A stretch of DNA of 64,000 nt from positions 201,052,690-201,116,689 of the forward strand of contig CP136069.1 in assembly GCA_032622095.1 (NCBI GenBank), written 5' to 3'. The DNA is from Siphonodentalium dalli. Its lineage: Eukaryota; Mollusca; Scaphopoda; Gadilida; Siphonodentaliidae. The position numbers and the translations under genes are program-made. Under the pieces are notes generated by a model. That model was not told where the DNA came from. It saw nothing but the letters and a program-made list of their open reading frames with translations, and did no database searches. Shown here in pieces: positions 47,365-58,512 of this stretch; position 1 is the first letter of the stretch, and every line of letters starts with the position of its first letter.

Positions 47365-49735
47365 ATCAGAACATATAACATGCCATTGAGTTGTACTTTG
47401 TTATGACCGAAACATGTATATAATTGTTTTTATTTAAATTGGGAATGCTGTCCACTGTGTGGCACGTTATAGGTAAGAATAGGAGATAAACGAAACCCTG
47501 TTTCGTTGTACATTCTGGGATTCGAGCATGAAAACAGTTTGTGAACGAGCCGGCTTGCAAAAAAAACTGTGTAAAAAGTAATCATTTAGTCATTTTCATG
47601 ACACGAATCGAGACTTTCATTTTGCCGTTGTCACCGTGCACAAATCGTTGGGTTTGTTCATTGCGTTACTCGGAACACTGCTCCGTAACAATTTTACCGG
47701 GTTATATTCAGATTTGATGCACTCTGAAGCAACTGTATCTATAGACGACAACGCGCGGGTATGCTCGTTTCGCTACTCCGTTCTGTGTCGATGAAATTTT
47801 ACCGTGCTACATTCAGATTTGATGCACGCTGATGCGGTCGATGTCGGTGAATCGAAAACTAAAGTTATCCGCTCTCGGCCAATCATAATTCTTATTTTTA
47901 GTGACAACTACTCAATTGAATTACAATGCAATATATCACGCGAAACCCATATTACATCATTTGAAAAGCCGTTACATATTTCCTATTTCTCCCACTAGCA
48001 ACATATCACTTGGCATCGCGCTAAAATAAATGACCGCACACCTTTACATTGATCCAAGTGGATTAATACTATTTCGAAAATCCGCGCATGACACCAAGAC
48101 CACACAACGCAAAATGATTGCTTTGTTTATTAAAGTTTAATTTGTGTACAACTTCGTTGCACAGAAGAACATAGACACAACCGCAAATAGGCAATAGTGG
48201 TCAAGTTTTTCCATGTGATATATAATATCTTAAACTCGTTATGTTGGGATATAATATTTTATGAAAGTCATTTGATAAATTTGATTCACAACTCGTCTAC
48301 GACTCGTTGTTAATAAAATGTATCAAACTCGTTCCATAAAATCTAATATCCTAACATAACTCGTTGGAGATGATCAGAGGTCCTCTATATATTACGTCGA
48401 CGAACTATGTTGACGTGCGCAATATACATGTACATATAGTTACAATTATAACACAACATTCAACCTGGACATATACAACACGTGTTCAAAACGGGTATAT
48501 GACAACAAGCCTAAAGGTCTGTATTAAGTCTGGTCCGCGAATAAGAAAGTTATCCTTGGAATCAGAATATATGCCATATACGGTAACTTTAGCAGACGGA
48601 GATAACATGGAAGATAAAATAAACTATACTGTTCTATGATGGGGTAGAGGGATAGAGTGCAGGAATACTACACGCTTGTTACGTTAATTTGAATAGTATA
48701 TATATATAGGATACATTGACCAACACGAAAGAAGGTTGTGAAGTGAAGTACAATATTGCATTTAAACGACTTTGGGATATATAACAATACTATGTATTTA
48801 TGTTATATGATTAAGGAAATTCGAAGTCAATTTGATAGCGTCGCGGATGCGAACACATTCAACTTATGAGTCAACCTATATGCATTTAGTATAATTGGTT
48901 AGAGTATTTTTCCGCATTTAATGACCAATTAATTGTATAGCAAAGTAACGCATAATCTCCTAGCCGGAGTAAATGACGATATATATAGCCAAGTAACACT
49001 GTCATATTGGGCCATAGTTCGATTTATAATTCGTTTAACATGTTATTAAAATTAAGATTTGCCATTAATTTGATTATACTCACATTGCATCCAAGGAACT
49101 GTCCTCTTGTAATGGCGGCAAAATAAATCAGTACCGCAGATATCTGAAATGGCAGAAATTTCATGTCGATCAATTTAACCGCTCAACATCATTTATTTTA
49201 CAACATTCTAACTTGTTTACTACTGTACACACAATCTTGTAAATAATATCGCATGCACTTAAAGTATGCAAAAAAAAACCCACTCACACATGAGATCACT
49301 CTTACGCAGCCCATCTGTTCAGCCATGTCTGTTTAGTGACAGAAATCACACACACGAAATAAATACATAAAAAAGTGTTATTGCCGAGATACGATGTAAT
49401 TCATCAAAAAGTTAATTTGCAATTTAATCAACCAAGGGGACAGGGGGAACACCCAGATGGTGTATAAATGAATGTATCTCAATTACTCTTGACTGACCTC
49501 TCTGTCAAAGTAAGATGTCCGCTAATATGACTGACTGCCCGAACAACCTCAATGTCAACTACGCGACTGTATTTAATGCACAAATGGATGACATCAACTG
49601 TTTATCAATTCAAGAAAAAAAACCTGTTTTCTTGTATTCGGTGTAAATGGTATCAAGGGTGACATTAACTAATTCATGTTCATTCATATTAGTTTGGAAT
49701 GCGACAATCGTCTGCGGTCATGGTTATAGCAACAA
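47365..49735. other. Non-coding stretch with a short diverged duplication
   Basis: ATTTTACCGGGTTATATTCAGATTTGATGCACTCTGA near 47693 recurs near 47796 with a few changes. A 91-codon plus frame (48364-48639) has no splice or domain support. Confidence 0.45.
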
Positions 49736-49739
49736 CCCG

Positions 49740-50640
49740 AGTTAGCTAACGATACAATCATACTCCATACATGTATATCCCTTTTTATGATCGTGTTTTT
49801 TTATTATTAATTAAGCGATTACTAACCTACTATAGAGAGATATCTTTGTTGCACCATTGAAGAAGAGATATGTGTACAAGTATATACATGTTTATAAATA
49901 CAATAGTGACATTCATTTTATATCAATTTCACTTACATAAGGTCGGTTAACGAGTGTCATTATGTATGTGAGCGAAAATGTTATAGTATTTACATCTTAG
50001 TATTTAGATCCGCATACAACAGTTTGTGTCCTGTGAGAATATCACTCATATATATCCCTGCATGTATGGACACTCAGCACTAGATATATGTTATTGGTTA
50101 TACTGTACAGAATACCGAGCAGCGATGAATTCTGCTAAGACACATGTGAGTGGGCTGTACATTTTGCCCTAATTAGGGAACACATAACAAAAAGGAATGA
50201 AGCGGCAATATCGATAAATGAGTCCCGACAGTGACACACAGCGTCCAAGCGTGACGGGTGTTCACTTCCCAAGATTAGGGAAAACAAGTCGTCCTTCACT
50301 AGACCGGAAATATAGAAATATATTTCGATGCCACAACAATCGATGACCCGTTCCCAGAAACGATTTCTCAGCGACAGGATCGGACGTGACGAGCACGTGA
50401 ACAAGGCGTGATCCAGCTCTAGGTCGTATGTATACAGACACTGACGACATATACTATTGTTTGGGTATTTTGTCTTGTTCAGAAGAATCGCAAGGTTCTT
50501 GTATTTCGAGGAAAATGTTGGTTGTGAACGCATGCGCTTCCAACATTAAGTTAGCGTACGATACAGTCATACTCCATACATGTACATGCCTTTTTATGAT
50601 ATTGTATTTTTATTAATTAAGCGATTACTAACCTAGTGTA
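49740..50640. repeat. 95-bp direct repeats flanking a LINE fragment
   Basis: GTTAGCTAACGATACAATCA...TAAGCGATTACTAACCTA at 49740-49835 recurs at 50547-50637 with about ten differences. The interval holds unique sequence and the LINE C-terminal piece. Probably an old segmental duplication rather than a target duplication, given the length. Confidence 0.7.
50135..50533 (-). pseudogene. LINE ORF2 C-terminal fragment with CxxC-H-C knuckle
   Basis: A 132-codon minus frame without stops: KYPNNSICRQCLYTYDLELD, then HALFTCSSRPILSLRNRFWE. C-x2-C-x8-H-x4-C followed by R-x-R-F-W-E is the segment after the reverse transcriptase in CR1/RTE/Jockey-type elements. Reverse transcriptase core not seen here. 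The second half (SLILGSEHPSR) is compatible with that region. A longer intact frame than the 10134 copy, so younger or a different family. Confidence 0.5.
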
Positions 50641-50956
50641 TACCATGGTTACGTCCTCTACCATGAACGGTCACTGTGAGAAAAAAACGTTGTTAAACGC
50701 CACTGTGTATACTAAGGCACACTGTGGTTATAACTGTTTCCCGCACATTTTGAACGGGAAAGTGATGTACCAACAACGGGGACTACAATGTCGTGTTACA
50801 TAAACACCGATATTCAACTACCGTGGCAAAATATAGTTCTAAGTTGACACGTTAATAAACAAAACGTTAGTTATACTTTCATAAATATGTTATATTATGT
50901 GACATCTGTGATATTATATATGTGACCAACACATGTTATCTTAAATTCCAATAGCT

Positions 50957-51126
50957 TTGTTATATAAGGATTAACTGTCATGTGGACTGTTTTTATGGAG
51001 ATGTAACCGTGAGGTAAGTGGTCATAACTTGTGTAAAACCCGAAGGGTTTTACATACAAGTTATGACCACTTACCTCACGGTTACATCTCCATAAAAACA
51101 GTCCACATGACATTTAATCCTTATAT
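50957..51126. repeat. Near-perfect palindrome, arms of about 75 bp
   Basis: TATAAGGATTAACTGTCATG ... CACTTACCTCACGGTTACAT mirrors around AAAACCCGAAGGGTTTT. One or two mismatches (ATTAACTG / CATTTAAT). A compact foldback or young hairpin insertion. Confidence 0.95.
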
Positions 51127-52140
51127 TTATATACATTTAGCGAACAAGCCACTTTTGTAAATGTATTTAAATCGAAAAGTGTATCGTGACAAAACCAGCC
51201 CAAATTATCACATAGCACCCTTGGCAAAAGTTAACAGGAACAATTGAAACCCGATGATTTATTAAGTCAATCCTGCGCGAATCCAAATGCGCCCAAAACA
51301 TTACGCGTTCGTCTTTCCAAGCCCAAATGACGTATCGATGTTGTTATGGGCTTGGTGTTATACGCTGTCGCGCATTCACCGAGAAATAACTGCAACTAGC
51401 CACGTGGCCGCCGACCAATCAGAATGCTGGATTTAGTGATAATAACACTTAGGATGTAAATATACGCTGTTACAATTCCCTCAGGTTTCATAAACCTTCG
51501 ACGGGTAATAGTACTAATGTTCTAAGTTGCCGCGGGGTCCACGAGGGTTGAAACCTTCTAAGAAAAAGTTTTACGAGCTACTGACAAAGTCTGGTCGCGT
51601 TGACTTGAGAAAATTAACACTTTTTCTGAAATTAGCGTTCAAATATAGAAATAGAAATTTATAGCTGAATACATTTTATTAATGTTATTGAAATATCAAG
51701 TCAAAATGTTATGGCTTCTGTTGTTGTTGTTGTTGTTAGTATTATATTAATATTGATATAAGACATCCTCGAAAAGTATCCTGATAGAACGTATTAGATG
51801 AATATAAAAACGACGATAATGAGGACTGACGATGGTTAACAGAGAGACTACAGCCATATCTATCGACCAATCTTCTTCTATCTTCTTCTATCTTATTCTT
51901 CTTCTTCTTATCTTCTTCTTCTTTTCCTCTCATTCTTTTCCTCTTCTTTTTTTTCTGCTTCTTCTTCATTTTCTGTGTTCTTTTATGTATATGTATATAT
52001 TTCGCACTAAGCACCTTGTAAATATTGCACATCTCGCCAGTTACATGTGAACTCATGTCTTAGAGATTAAAGCATAGCAAATGTGGACACATTTCTTCCA
52101 TGATTTCAGTCTAACTTTCTAATATTATTCTTATCGGTAG
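51127..52140. other. Spacer with simple repeats
   Basis: (GTT)n at 51716-51737 and a TTC/TTCTA-rich tract at about 51876-51975. No gene seen; the Lys-rich minus frame is read off the tract. Confidence 0.6.
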
Positions 52141-52170
52141 GATCATGGTATAAACAAAATACACACTTTG

Positions 52171-52540
52171 TGACCCGCCATATCAAATCCAGTCGTAAGT
52201 CGGGATATGTTTTACCCTGTGCCAATGCATTCTCTTCTATATGCGAGTCGACCATAGGTCGCCTCGCATATATAAGAGAATGCATTGGCCTAACAATTTT
52301 TTACAATTTTAATAATTTTGTCTTATATTCTTTAACAATTTTATAATTTCACCCATACAGAGCCGCAGACAAACATGAGCAGACGACACTCTTCTATATG
52401 CTTCTATATATGTGTGGGGCTCCCTGCAGGGTAATGGATGTTTTTTTATTTTCTGTCCTAAAAATTGTAAGAAACATTCATTTAAAAAAAATGATAAAAA
52501 ATTGTTAGTCCAATGCGTTCTCTTATATATGCGAGGCGAT
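52171..52540. mobile_element. Truncated GTGACCCGCC-type MITE between 26-bp direct repeats
   Basis: Left end and first palindrome arm (about 52221-52289) intact; sequence stops inside the second arm just before its centre (GCGAGGCGAT). GATCATGGTATAAACAAAAT + ACACAC stands at 52141-52166 and again at 52538-52563, the second copy fused to the broken arm. Confidence 0.85.
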
Positions 52541-52920
52541 CATGGTATAAACAAAATACACACCCGCAGTCAGATGCTCGTAGCCCGTTTATATATAACC
52601 ATGGGTATATGCCAGATATAACCGTACAAAAAAAACGCCGTTCTTTTCACCGTGTATTTATCCATGGTGTGCGTGCCTGTGGTTGTCCGTAACATGGTGC
52701 CCGGTGTTATTGCTTTGAAAGGTAATCATGTTCGACTGGTGTTGTCAGATTGGTAATATGAGATTAGCGGTTTCTATGTCTTGTCTGGTCATATTTACTG
52801 TTTGAACTTTGTCTGAAATAGACGCACTTTTTATACTAGAATTTTCACAACTGGAGCGCAGGGAAATCGCACGTTGAGTTGGTTTAAGGGTTTTTATAAA
52901 AAGTATTTATATGATATAGA

Positions 52921-53938
52921 CAGAGATGTGGCGACAGGGTGTGGGTTGGGATGTCTCACTCCCCCCCCCCAACTTTGGTCAAAATGTTCAACAGTTGGAA
53001 ATTTCATACCTGCCAAAACATTAGTTGGAAATTTCACACCAACATTAAGTTGAAAATGTTCTTGTAGTTTGATTTTCAAACAATTTATTTGCATATTTTC
53101 CTATTTTTGGTAAATATTTTGGACTGAAATGCTCATCAGTCGGAAATTTCCAACCTTAGGAGGGTGAAAGGTTGGAAATTTCCAACACTTGGGACAGTTT
53201 GTGTCCTGGTCCCTCTCCCGTGACCAGTCAAAACACTGCTAGTTAATTTAAGAAAACAATATTGTCATGCATTTGGTAAATATTGTCATTGGAATTGTCA
53301 TCAGTTGAAATGTCCAACTCTAGGAAGGTTTGAGGCTAGTCTAGATGCTAGGATTTTGAGATTTTCTTGTTCAGATTAAATCAAATTTGCCGACTATCGT
53401 TGTCATTGTCCATTCCCCCGTGGCCAATACAAAACTGCAAAACAATATTTTACTTCATTTGGTCAAACTTGTGGACTGAAATAGTCATCAGTTGGAGAGT
53501 TTTCCAACCAGAGGGGGAGTATGAGGTTTGAAATTTCCAACACCAGGAAAGGTTCAGTTGAGGCCAGTCTAGATGCATGCTAGGATTTAATATTTTCTTT
53601 TATAGTTTTAATTTTTTTCTCACACCGGGCCGAAGAACCATCGTCAACCCGGTGTGTCCCCGCATCTTGCCCGTAGCCGTGGGCATTTGTCTGGAGTTAG
53701 ACCATTAGATGTTATGATTTATGCAATTGTTCAGGTTAAACTATCTGAATTTTCAAACCTGGAACATAGGTTTAAAAAAAATATATATAGGATATTAGGC
53801 GTGAGCACTGATGTAAGGGGGATGATGCAAATGGAATTTGTGTTTGGGGTGATTCTGATTCAAGGGGGTGCAGTTGGAATTTCCCATGGTGGACACCTCC
53901 TAACGGAAAACATATAGCCACGTCCCTGGATTTAGAGA
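52921..53938. mobile_element. hAT-like nonautonomous element, 1.02 kb
   Basis: Ends CAGAGATGTGGCGACAGGG and TATAGCCACGTCCCTG. Flanks GATATAGA (52913-52920) and GATTTAGA (53939-53946) form an 8-bp duplication with one change. Close relative of 17007-18082 over its whole length with indels. Confidence 0.85.
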
Positions 53939-54291
53939 GGCAAACAGAACGATACCATACATATACACTATGCGGTTGCAACTAATTTGGATTTATTGGG
54001 ATGTCTTTAGTGCACTTTTGTGGTTACGAGAGCTCATTTCCCCCTGATTTCTGTTCAATATGTGGTCTTCTTCCTCAAAAGTTTTATATGATTTCACACA
54101 AGCGTGGCACCAGGATATCTCCGACAGGGGCGGGGGGGGGGGGGCTTTAGCTGCCGGGTTGGCAATTACATAACTCACCGACGGGGGATGGCTATGACTC
54201 CCCGACAGGGCTGGGATGTAGCCCCTGACCCCCCCCCCCCGATGCCACACAACATAACTTGAGTATCGATTATTTAGAATGGGGTGTCAAG

Positions 54292-55029
54292 TAGGGACTT
54301 GTCGACATGGGTGGTTATGCAGGGGTCTTACCCCCAATTGTAGTCATACCTAATACCCCGAGCAAAATTAATTGGAAAATTCACACCAAAATTAGGTTGA
54401 AATTGTTCTCGTAGTTTGATTTTCCAACACTTTCTTAGTGACGAATTCGTTGTTTTTAGACCAACATTTGCATATTTCCCTTTCATTTGCAAAATTATGG
54501 ACTCAAATGGCCATCAGTTGGCAATTTTGAAACCTATGGGTGAGTGTCAGGTTAATAATTTCCCAGAATTGGAAAACTTGAGGCCGGTCTATGCTATAGG
54601 ATTGTCAAATGTTCATGTTCATATTTCAAAAATGTTCCCACATCGGGCCTAACCATCGGCCGACCCGTGTGTGCTGTGTCCTTGCCTGTAGTTACTCGCT
54701 AATTAATTTAAGAAAAAATAGATCGGGGTGTAAATTTGTGTGGTGTTATACCACTAGATGTTAAGATGTTTAAATCTCATACTGGGCCGAACCATCTTTT
54801 TCACCCCCACCCCCCGCACGACAAGTGGCCACTGTATTACCGGTTCATTTGGAATAGTCTACCATCTCGTAGTCTGTGGGGGAACACTTGGGAAAAATCA
54901 AAGGGGAGGGGGGGGGTGCAAATTGATTTACGCAAACTTATGAGTTTGGTATGGTTCAATGGGGTGGGGTGCAGTTGTAAATTCCTAGGTGGAGACCACC
55001 CCAACGAAAACCCCCTAACCAAGTCTCGA
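54292..55029. mobile_element. Diverged third copy of the hAT-like element
   Basis: TAGGGACTTGTCGACATGGG near 54292 and CTAACCAAGTCTCGAGTG near 55029 correspond to the termini; the body keeps AATTGGAAAATTCACACCAA and GGTTGAAATTGTTCTCGTAG. Many deletions. A G/C-run-rich stretch (54130-54240) precedes it. Confidence 0.6.
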
Positions 55030-55471
55030 GTGCCAAATATCCCACACTCAACCAGGGGTGCCTCTCGCAACTTTAGTTTCAGCTCTCGGCATAGGCTTAT
55101 TTGTTTCTTATCCGAGAATACACTTCACCGGCGGCAACGTATTAACCATACTCTGAAATAAAACGCTTCCGTGACGATCACACGATAAAGTCGTGCTGCA
55201 AGAAAGACGATAATTGTGTTGTAGAAATGATACGGAAGACCGATTTTCAAAAAATTCAACATCAAAATACACAGGGCAAGACTTATCGATCCAAACTGTG
55301 GAGTGTGTTTTCGTTGTGTATTTTTCGCATATGCCATGGTTATATATAAACGGGCTACGAGCATCTGACTGCCGGTGTTTCTGAATACCAATTTATACCA
55401 CTCGTGGGACTGATGACACACACTAATCGATAATGCCCGTGCGGTAAATAATCAATCCCACTCGTGTAAAT

Positions 55472-55984
55472 ATGATAATCAGAAACACTACATGTACATG
55501 TACGTGTGCATTCTATGTTTACCTATGCAGTTATGATTGTAGTTTTGTCAGATGTCTCTTGTTATTTATGCCTATTGTAACTATGTGTTGGATCGTGCGA
55601 AAATCAGTTGCATTTGATTGGAACACAAAACTAATCGTACACCGGTATACACATGTAAGCCACATCAGCAAAGCATGTTTCAAACGTAATACGGAAATCT
55701 CGAGAGAAAATTGGAAAACAAATAAAAAATATTTGGGTACACTGTGTTTCCTGCTATTGGTTGTTATTTCTGTTAAGTTGGAACAACATTGGTCACCGCG
55801 GAGTCATTCTAAATCGCAAACATTTTATAGTACAACGTTGTCGCATAGTATATCGTTTTATCTAATGTTTGAGGCGTATATGACTCTGAACCTCAGCCAC
55901 ATTACTACTCGGGATCGATCATCGGAGTATACATGTACCAGGTTATCCTGGATGTACACATTTCAAAGTTATATTAAACAATAA
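55472..55984 (+). CDS. Hypothetical ORF, 170 codons
   Basis: ATG-started plus frame ending TAA. Two hydrophobic stretches (SFVRCLLLFMPIVTMCWIV and YLGTLCFLLLVVISV), Cys-rich N-terminus (TTCTCTCAFYVYLC), basic middle. No domain recognised. A single-exon membrane protein, a gene fragment or chance are all possible; it lies in a repeat-rich region with no neighbours to help. Confidence 0.2.
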   Translation: MIIRNTTCTCTCAFYVYLCSYDCSFVRCLLLFMPIVTMCWIVRKSVAFDWNTKLIVHRYTHVSHISKACFKRNTEISRENWKTNKKYLGTLCFLLLVVISVKLEQHWSPRSHSKSQTFYSTTLSHSISFYLMFEAYMTLNLSHITTRDRSSEYTCTRLSWMYTFQSYIKQ

Positions 55985-56343
55985 CATAAGTGACTATTTA
56001 TATGAATTACATAATAGATGCATTACCCAATATCATATTTCACAACACCAAAGAAAAAAAACAGCATGCCCACATCATGTGGATGATTAGTCAGTATGTC
56101 AAGAGATACGAAGTCAAATAGCGTTCAATTCGTCCAAACATGTGTGTCCAAGTTAATTAATAAATAAGTAAAGTTTCGATTAGGGTTATGCAGTTATAAA
56201 TTAGTCATGAACTGTCAATCCATATAATACTGTATAACCATTGGTTGTCACACATTTAGCTACTAAAGTTGTTTCTTGATAACCTAGATTTCTTGATTAA
56301 AAATGACAGCAGCGTTCTCCTGTGAAATGACGGAATAAATTAA

Positions 56344-56430
56344 CCCTTTACCCAACAAACCGGCCAAAAACGGCCAAAATAAAGCTGCAACAGCCTAAAT
56401 TAACTTGGGTCGGTCTCAATGAAACCATAC
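56344..56430. mobile_element. Left-end fragment of the piggyBac-like family
   Basis: TTAA (56340-56343) then CCCTTTACCCAACAAACCGG, matching 6867 onward for about 87 bp up to AATGAAACCATAC, where it stops. Confidence 0.8.
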
Positions 56431-56439
56431 TCTCTAAAA

Positions 56440-56825
56440 AACACGGTGTAGAAACGCTACACACTTTGTACACATATATGTGTAACATCTGCTCCCCAAC
56501 AAGTATGTGTAGAAACTGTAGAGCAATTTTTGGTACACACAATATGTGTAGCTCCATACACACATATATGTGTAGTCGCTATACACTTATGTGTAGTAAA
56601 ACGTTGGTAGACAGTTACTACACTGTTAGTACACAGATAATACACAGTTAGTGTGTACTTTATTTATACACATTTGTGTGCATATTACACAGTAGTGTGT
56701 ACTTTATTTATACACATCTGTGTAACAACCTACACAATTTTGTAGTATATAGTACCCAGTATTGTGCATATTTGGTACACACACTGTGTACCAACTAATC
56801 TATACACTTTATGTGTAATAAATTT
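56440..56825. repeat. Dense cluster of TACACA / TGTGTA half-sites
   Basis: More than a dozen close pairs of TACACA and TGTGTA in palindromic spacing (for example TACACATATATGTGTA, TACACATTTGTGTG, TACACACTGTGTA). The longer phrase TAGTGTGTACTTTATTTATA recurs twice (56649, 56692). Starts exactly where the piggyBac-like fragment ends. Confidence 0.8.
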
Positions 56826-57155
56826 ACATGCATTCTTTTTGCAAATATTGGAAATTTTTGGGTGATGTAGCAACTGTAATGTCAAATCAGAATCACAAGG
56901 TTGAGGCCACTGAATTTAGCCCATCACAGTAAGAATGTTTGATATTGAAAGCAATAATTATTAGCCAAAATAAATCATGAAAAACAGGCTACCATATGTT
57001 ATATATGCTGAATGGACCTCATATTACATTGGCATTTACATGTACTGGTATAATAAATTTGCAATGACAATGAAATGGGCAAGAAAAGTTTTAACTCACT
57101 ATTTATCTATGTTTTTCGGGTTCAATATAATTGCTTAATTGCCAATTTATTTTAC

Positions 57156-57259
57156 AGGCAAATGACAATGCCAACTATGGGTGATGTTCAATCAATTAAG
57201 CATACTGGATGTATATCTAATAGCACATTCCTCTGGATTTTATTCGGGGTAACATTTTT
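57156..57259 (-). pseudogene. Exon-like copy Y1 (104 nt), with in-frame stop
   Basis: Minus-strand copy of the 57642 piece, same 104-nt length and AG/GT borders. Where that copy has CGA (LIDRTSP) this one has TGA. Decayed duplicate. Confidence 0.5.
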
Positions 57260-57328
57260 CTGACAATGCTGTGTTTTCTCAACAAAATTTATCAATATGA
57301 TACTTTCATTCTCAGTTTTTGAAGCCAC

Positions 57329-57412
57329 TTCTTCAATTGACAGGGCACGAGGATCTTCGGATTTACTCTAAGCCACCTCTCCCATGTCAATGACATGAAG
57401 ATCTTTCAAAAA
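57329..57412 (-). pseudogene. Exon-like copy X1 (84 nt), with in-frame stop
   Basis: Minus-strand copy of the 84-nt piece; TGG of the others (GEVAW) is TAG here. It pairs with Y1 in the same 491-bp duplication unit, so both coding pieces of that unit carry a stop. Confidence 0.5.
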
Positions 57413-57641
57413 CTGAGAATGAAAGTAAATATATTTATAAATTTTGTTGTGAAAACACAGCATTGTCATGAAAAACATGCTATCATATGTTATATATGCG
57501 GAAATGGACCTCATATTACATTGGCATTTACATGTACTGGTATAATAAATTTGCAATGAAATGGGCAAGAAAAGTTTTAACTGACTATTTATCTAAGTTT
57601 TTCCGGTTCAATATAATTGTTTAATTGCCAATTTATTTTAC

Positions 57642-57745
57642 AGGCAAATGACAATACCAACTTTGGGTGATGTTCGATCAATTAAGCGTACTGGATGTAT
57701 ATCTAATAGCACATTCCTCGGGATTTTATTATGGGTAACATTTTT
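57642..57745 (-). CDS. Candidate exon Y2 (104 nt)
   Basis: Minus strand, acceptor CATTGTCAG, donor CCT/GTAAAA. Phase 0 frame reads KNVTHNKIPRNVLLDIHPVR, then LIDRTSPKVGIVIC, leaving two bases. The 57815 piece upstream on this strand ends in phase 0, so the two join. Product not recognised. A homologue on the opposite strand lies at 57956-58062. Confidence 0.35.
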
Positions 57746-57814
57746 CTGACAATGCTGTGTTTTCTCAACAAAATTTATCAATATGATACTTTCATTCTCA
57801 GTTTTTTAAGCCAC

Positions 57815-57898
57815 TTCTTCAATTGACAGGGCACGAGCATCTTCGGATTGACTCCAAGCCACCTCTCCCATGTCAATGACATGAAGATCTTTCAAAAA
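57815..57898 (-). CDS. Candidate exon X2 (84 nt)
   Basis: Minus strand after CATTCTCAG and before GAAGAA/GTGGCT. 28 open codons, phase 0 in and out: FLKDLHVIDMGEVAWSQSED, then ARALSIEE. One of four copies of exactly the same length. It lies inside inverted arms (about 57747-57810 and 57900-57955), so it could fold into a hairpin. Confidence 0.35.
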
Positions 57899-57955
57899 CT
57901 GAGAATGAAAGTAAATATATTGATAATTTTTGTTGAGAAAACACAGCATTGTCAG

Positions 57956-58062
57956 AAAATTGTTACCCAGAATAAAATCCCGAGGAATGTGCTATTAGAT
58001 ATACTGGATACAGTACGCTTAATTGATCGAACATCACCCATAGTTGGCATTGTCATTTGCCT
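57956..58062 (+). CDS. Candidate exon Y3, first seen piece of a plus-strand gene
   Basis: Plus strand, acceptor GCATTGTCAG, donor CCT/GTAAAA. Reads KIVTQNKIPRNVLLDILDTV, then RLIDRTSPIVGIVIC, leaving two bases that complete a Leu codon with the 59138 exon. An inverted duplicate of Y1/Y2 with one extra codon. With the pieces at 59138, 60130, 60863 and 63917 it forms a phase-consistent chain. Function unknown. Confidence 0.4.
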
Positions 58063-58166
58063 GTAAAATAAATTGGCAATTAAACAATTATATTGAACCG
58101 GAAAAGTTAGATGCAGTCAAGTTTATATTTTAATTGTTTGCATCCAGGATAAGGCATCGAAGTCAC

Positions 58167-58250
58167 CTCTTCGATTGCCAGGGTATGAGGATCTTTAGAT
58201 TGACTCCAAGTCACCTCTCCCTTGTCAATGACAAGAGGATTTTTCAAAAA
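58167..58250 (-). CDS. Candidate exon X3 (84 nt)
   Basis: FLKNPLVIDKGEVTWSQSKD, then PHTLAIEE; acceptor GCTCACTCAG, donor GTGACT. The frame stays open past the donor for about 19 codons. Lies on the opposite strand within the proposed 58063-59137 intron of the plus-strand gene. Confidence 0.35.
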
Positions 58251-58512
58251 CTGAGTGAGCATGAAAATATCATTTTGATAAGTTTTGACAAGAGGACACA
58301 ACACTCTCCAAAAAGTAAACACATTAGTTATCACATACATGTATAACGGATTTGTGGAATGGAACTTCAGAGAAAGTTGGCGTTGAAATTCATATATACC
58401 GGTACAATAACATGGCAATGACAATACAAACAATGCTATTATGAATAGAGTTACATGCATGTTACATGCATTTTAATAATTGCTCTTATTCTGGAGTCAG
58501 CATCGAAGTCAC

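Larger units (their letters stand above)
52563..55380. repeat. Widely spaced short inverted repeat
   Basis: CAGTCAGATGCTCGTAGCCC, GTTTATATATAACCATGG at 52568-52605 is mirrored at about 55333-55371 (CCATGGTTATATATAAACGG, GCTACGAGCATCTGACTG). Between them are two hAT-like elements. Could be ends of a 2.8-kb composite or two copies of another repeat. Confidence 0.7.

Noticed and set aside
48364-48639. 91-codon plus-strand ORF ending EDKINYTVL
   Set aside because: Protein-like wording but no splice sites, domain or neighbour to support it.
51742-52056. Lys/Glu-rich 104-codon ORF resembling a charged coiled coil
   Set aside because: Produced by a TTC-rich simple repeat on the opposite strand.
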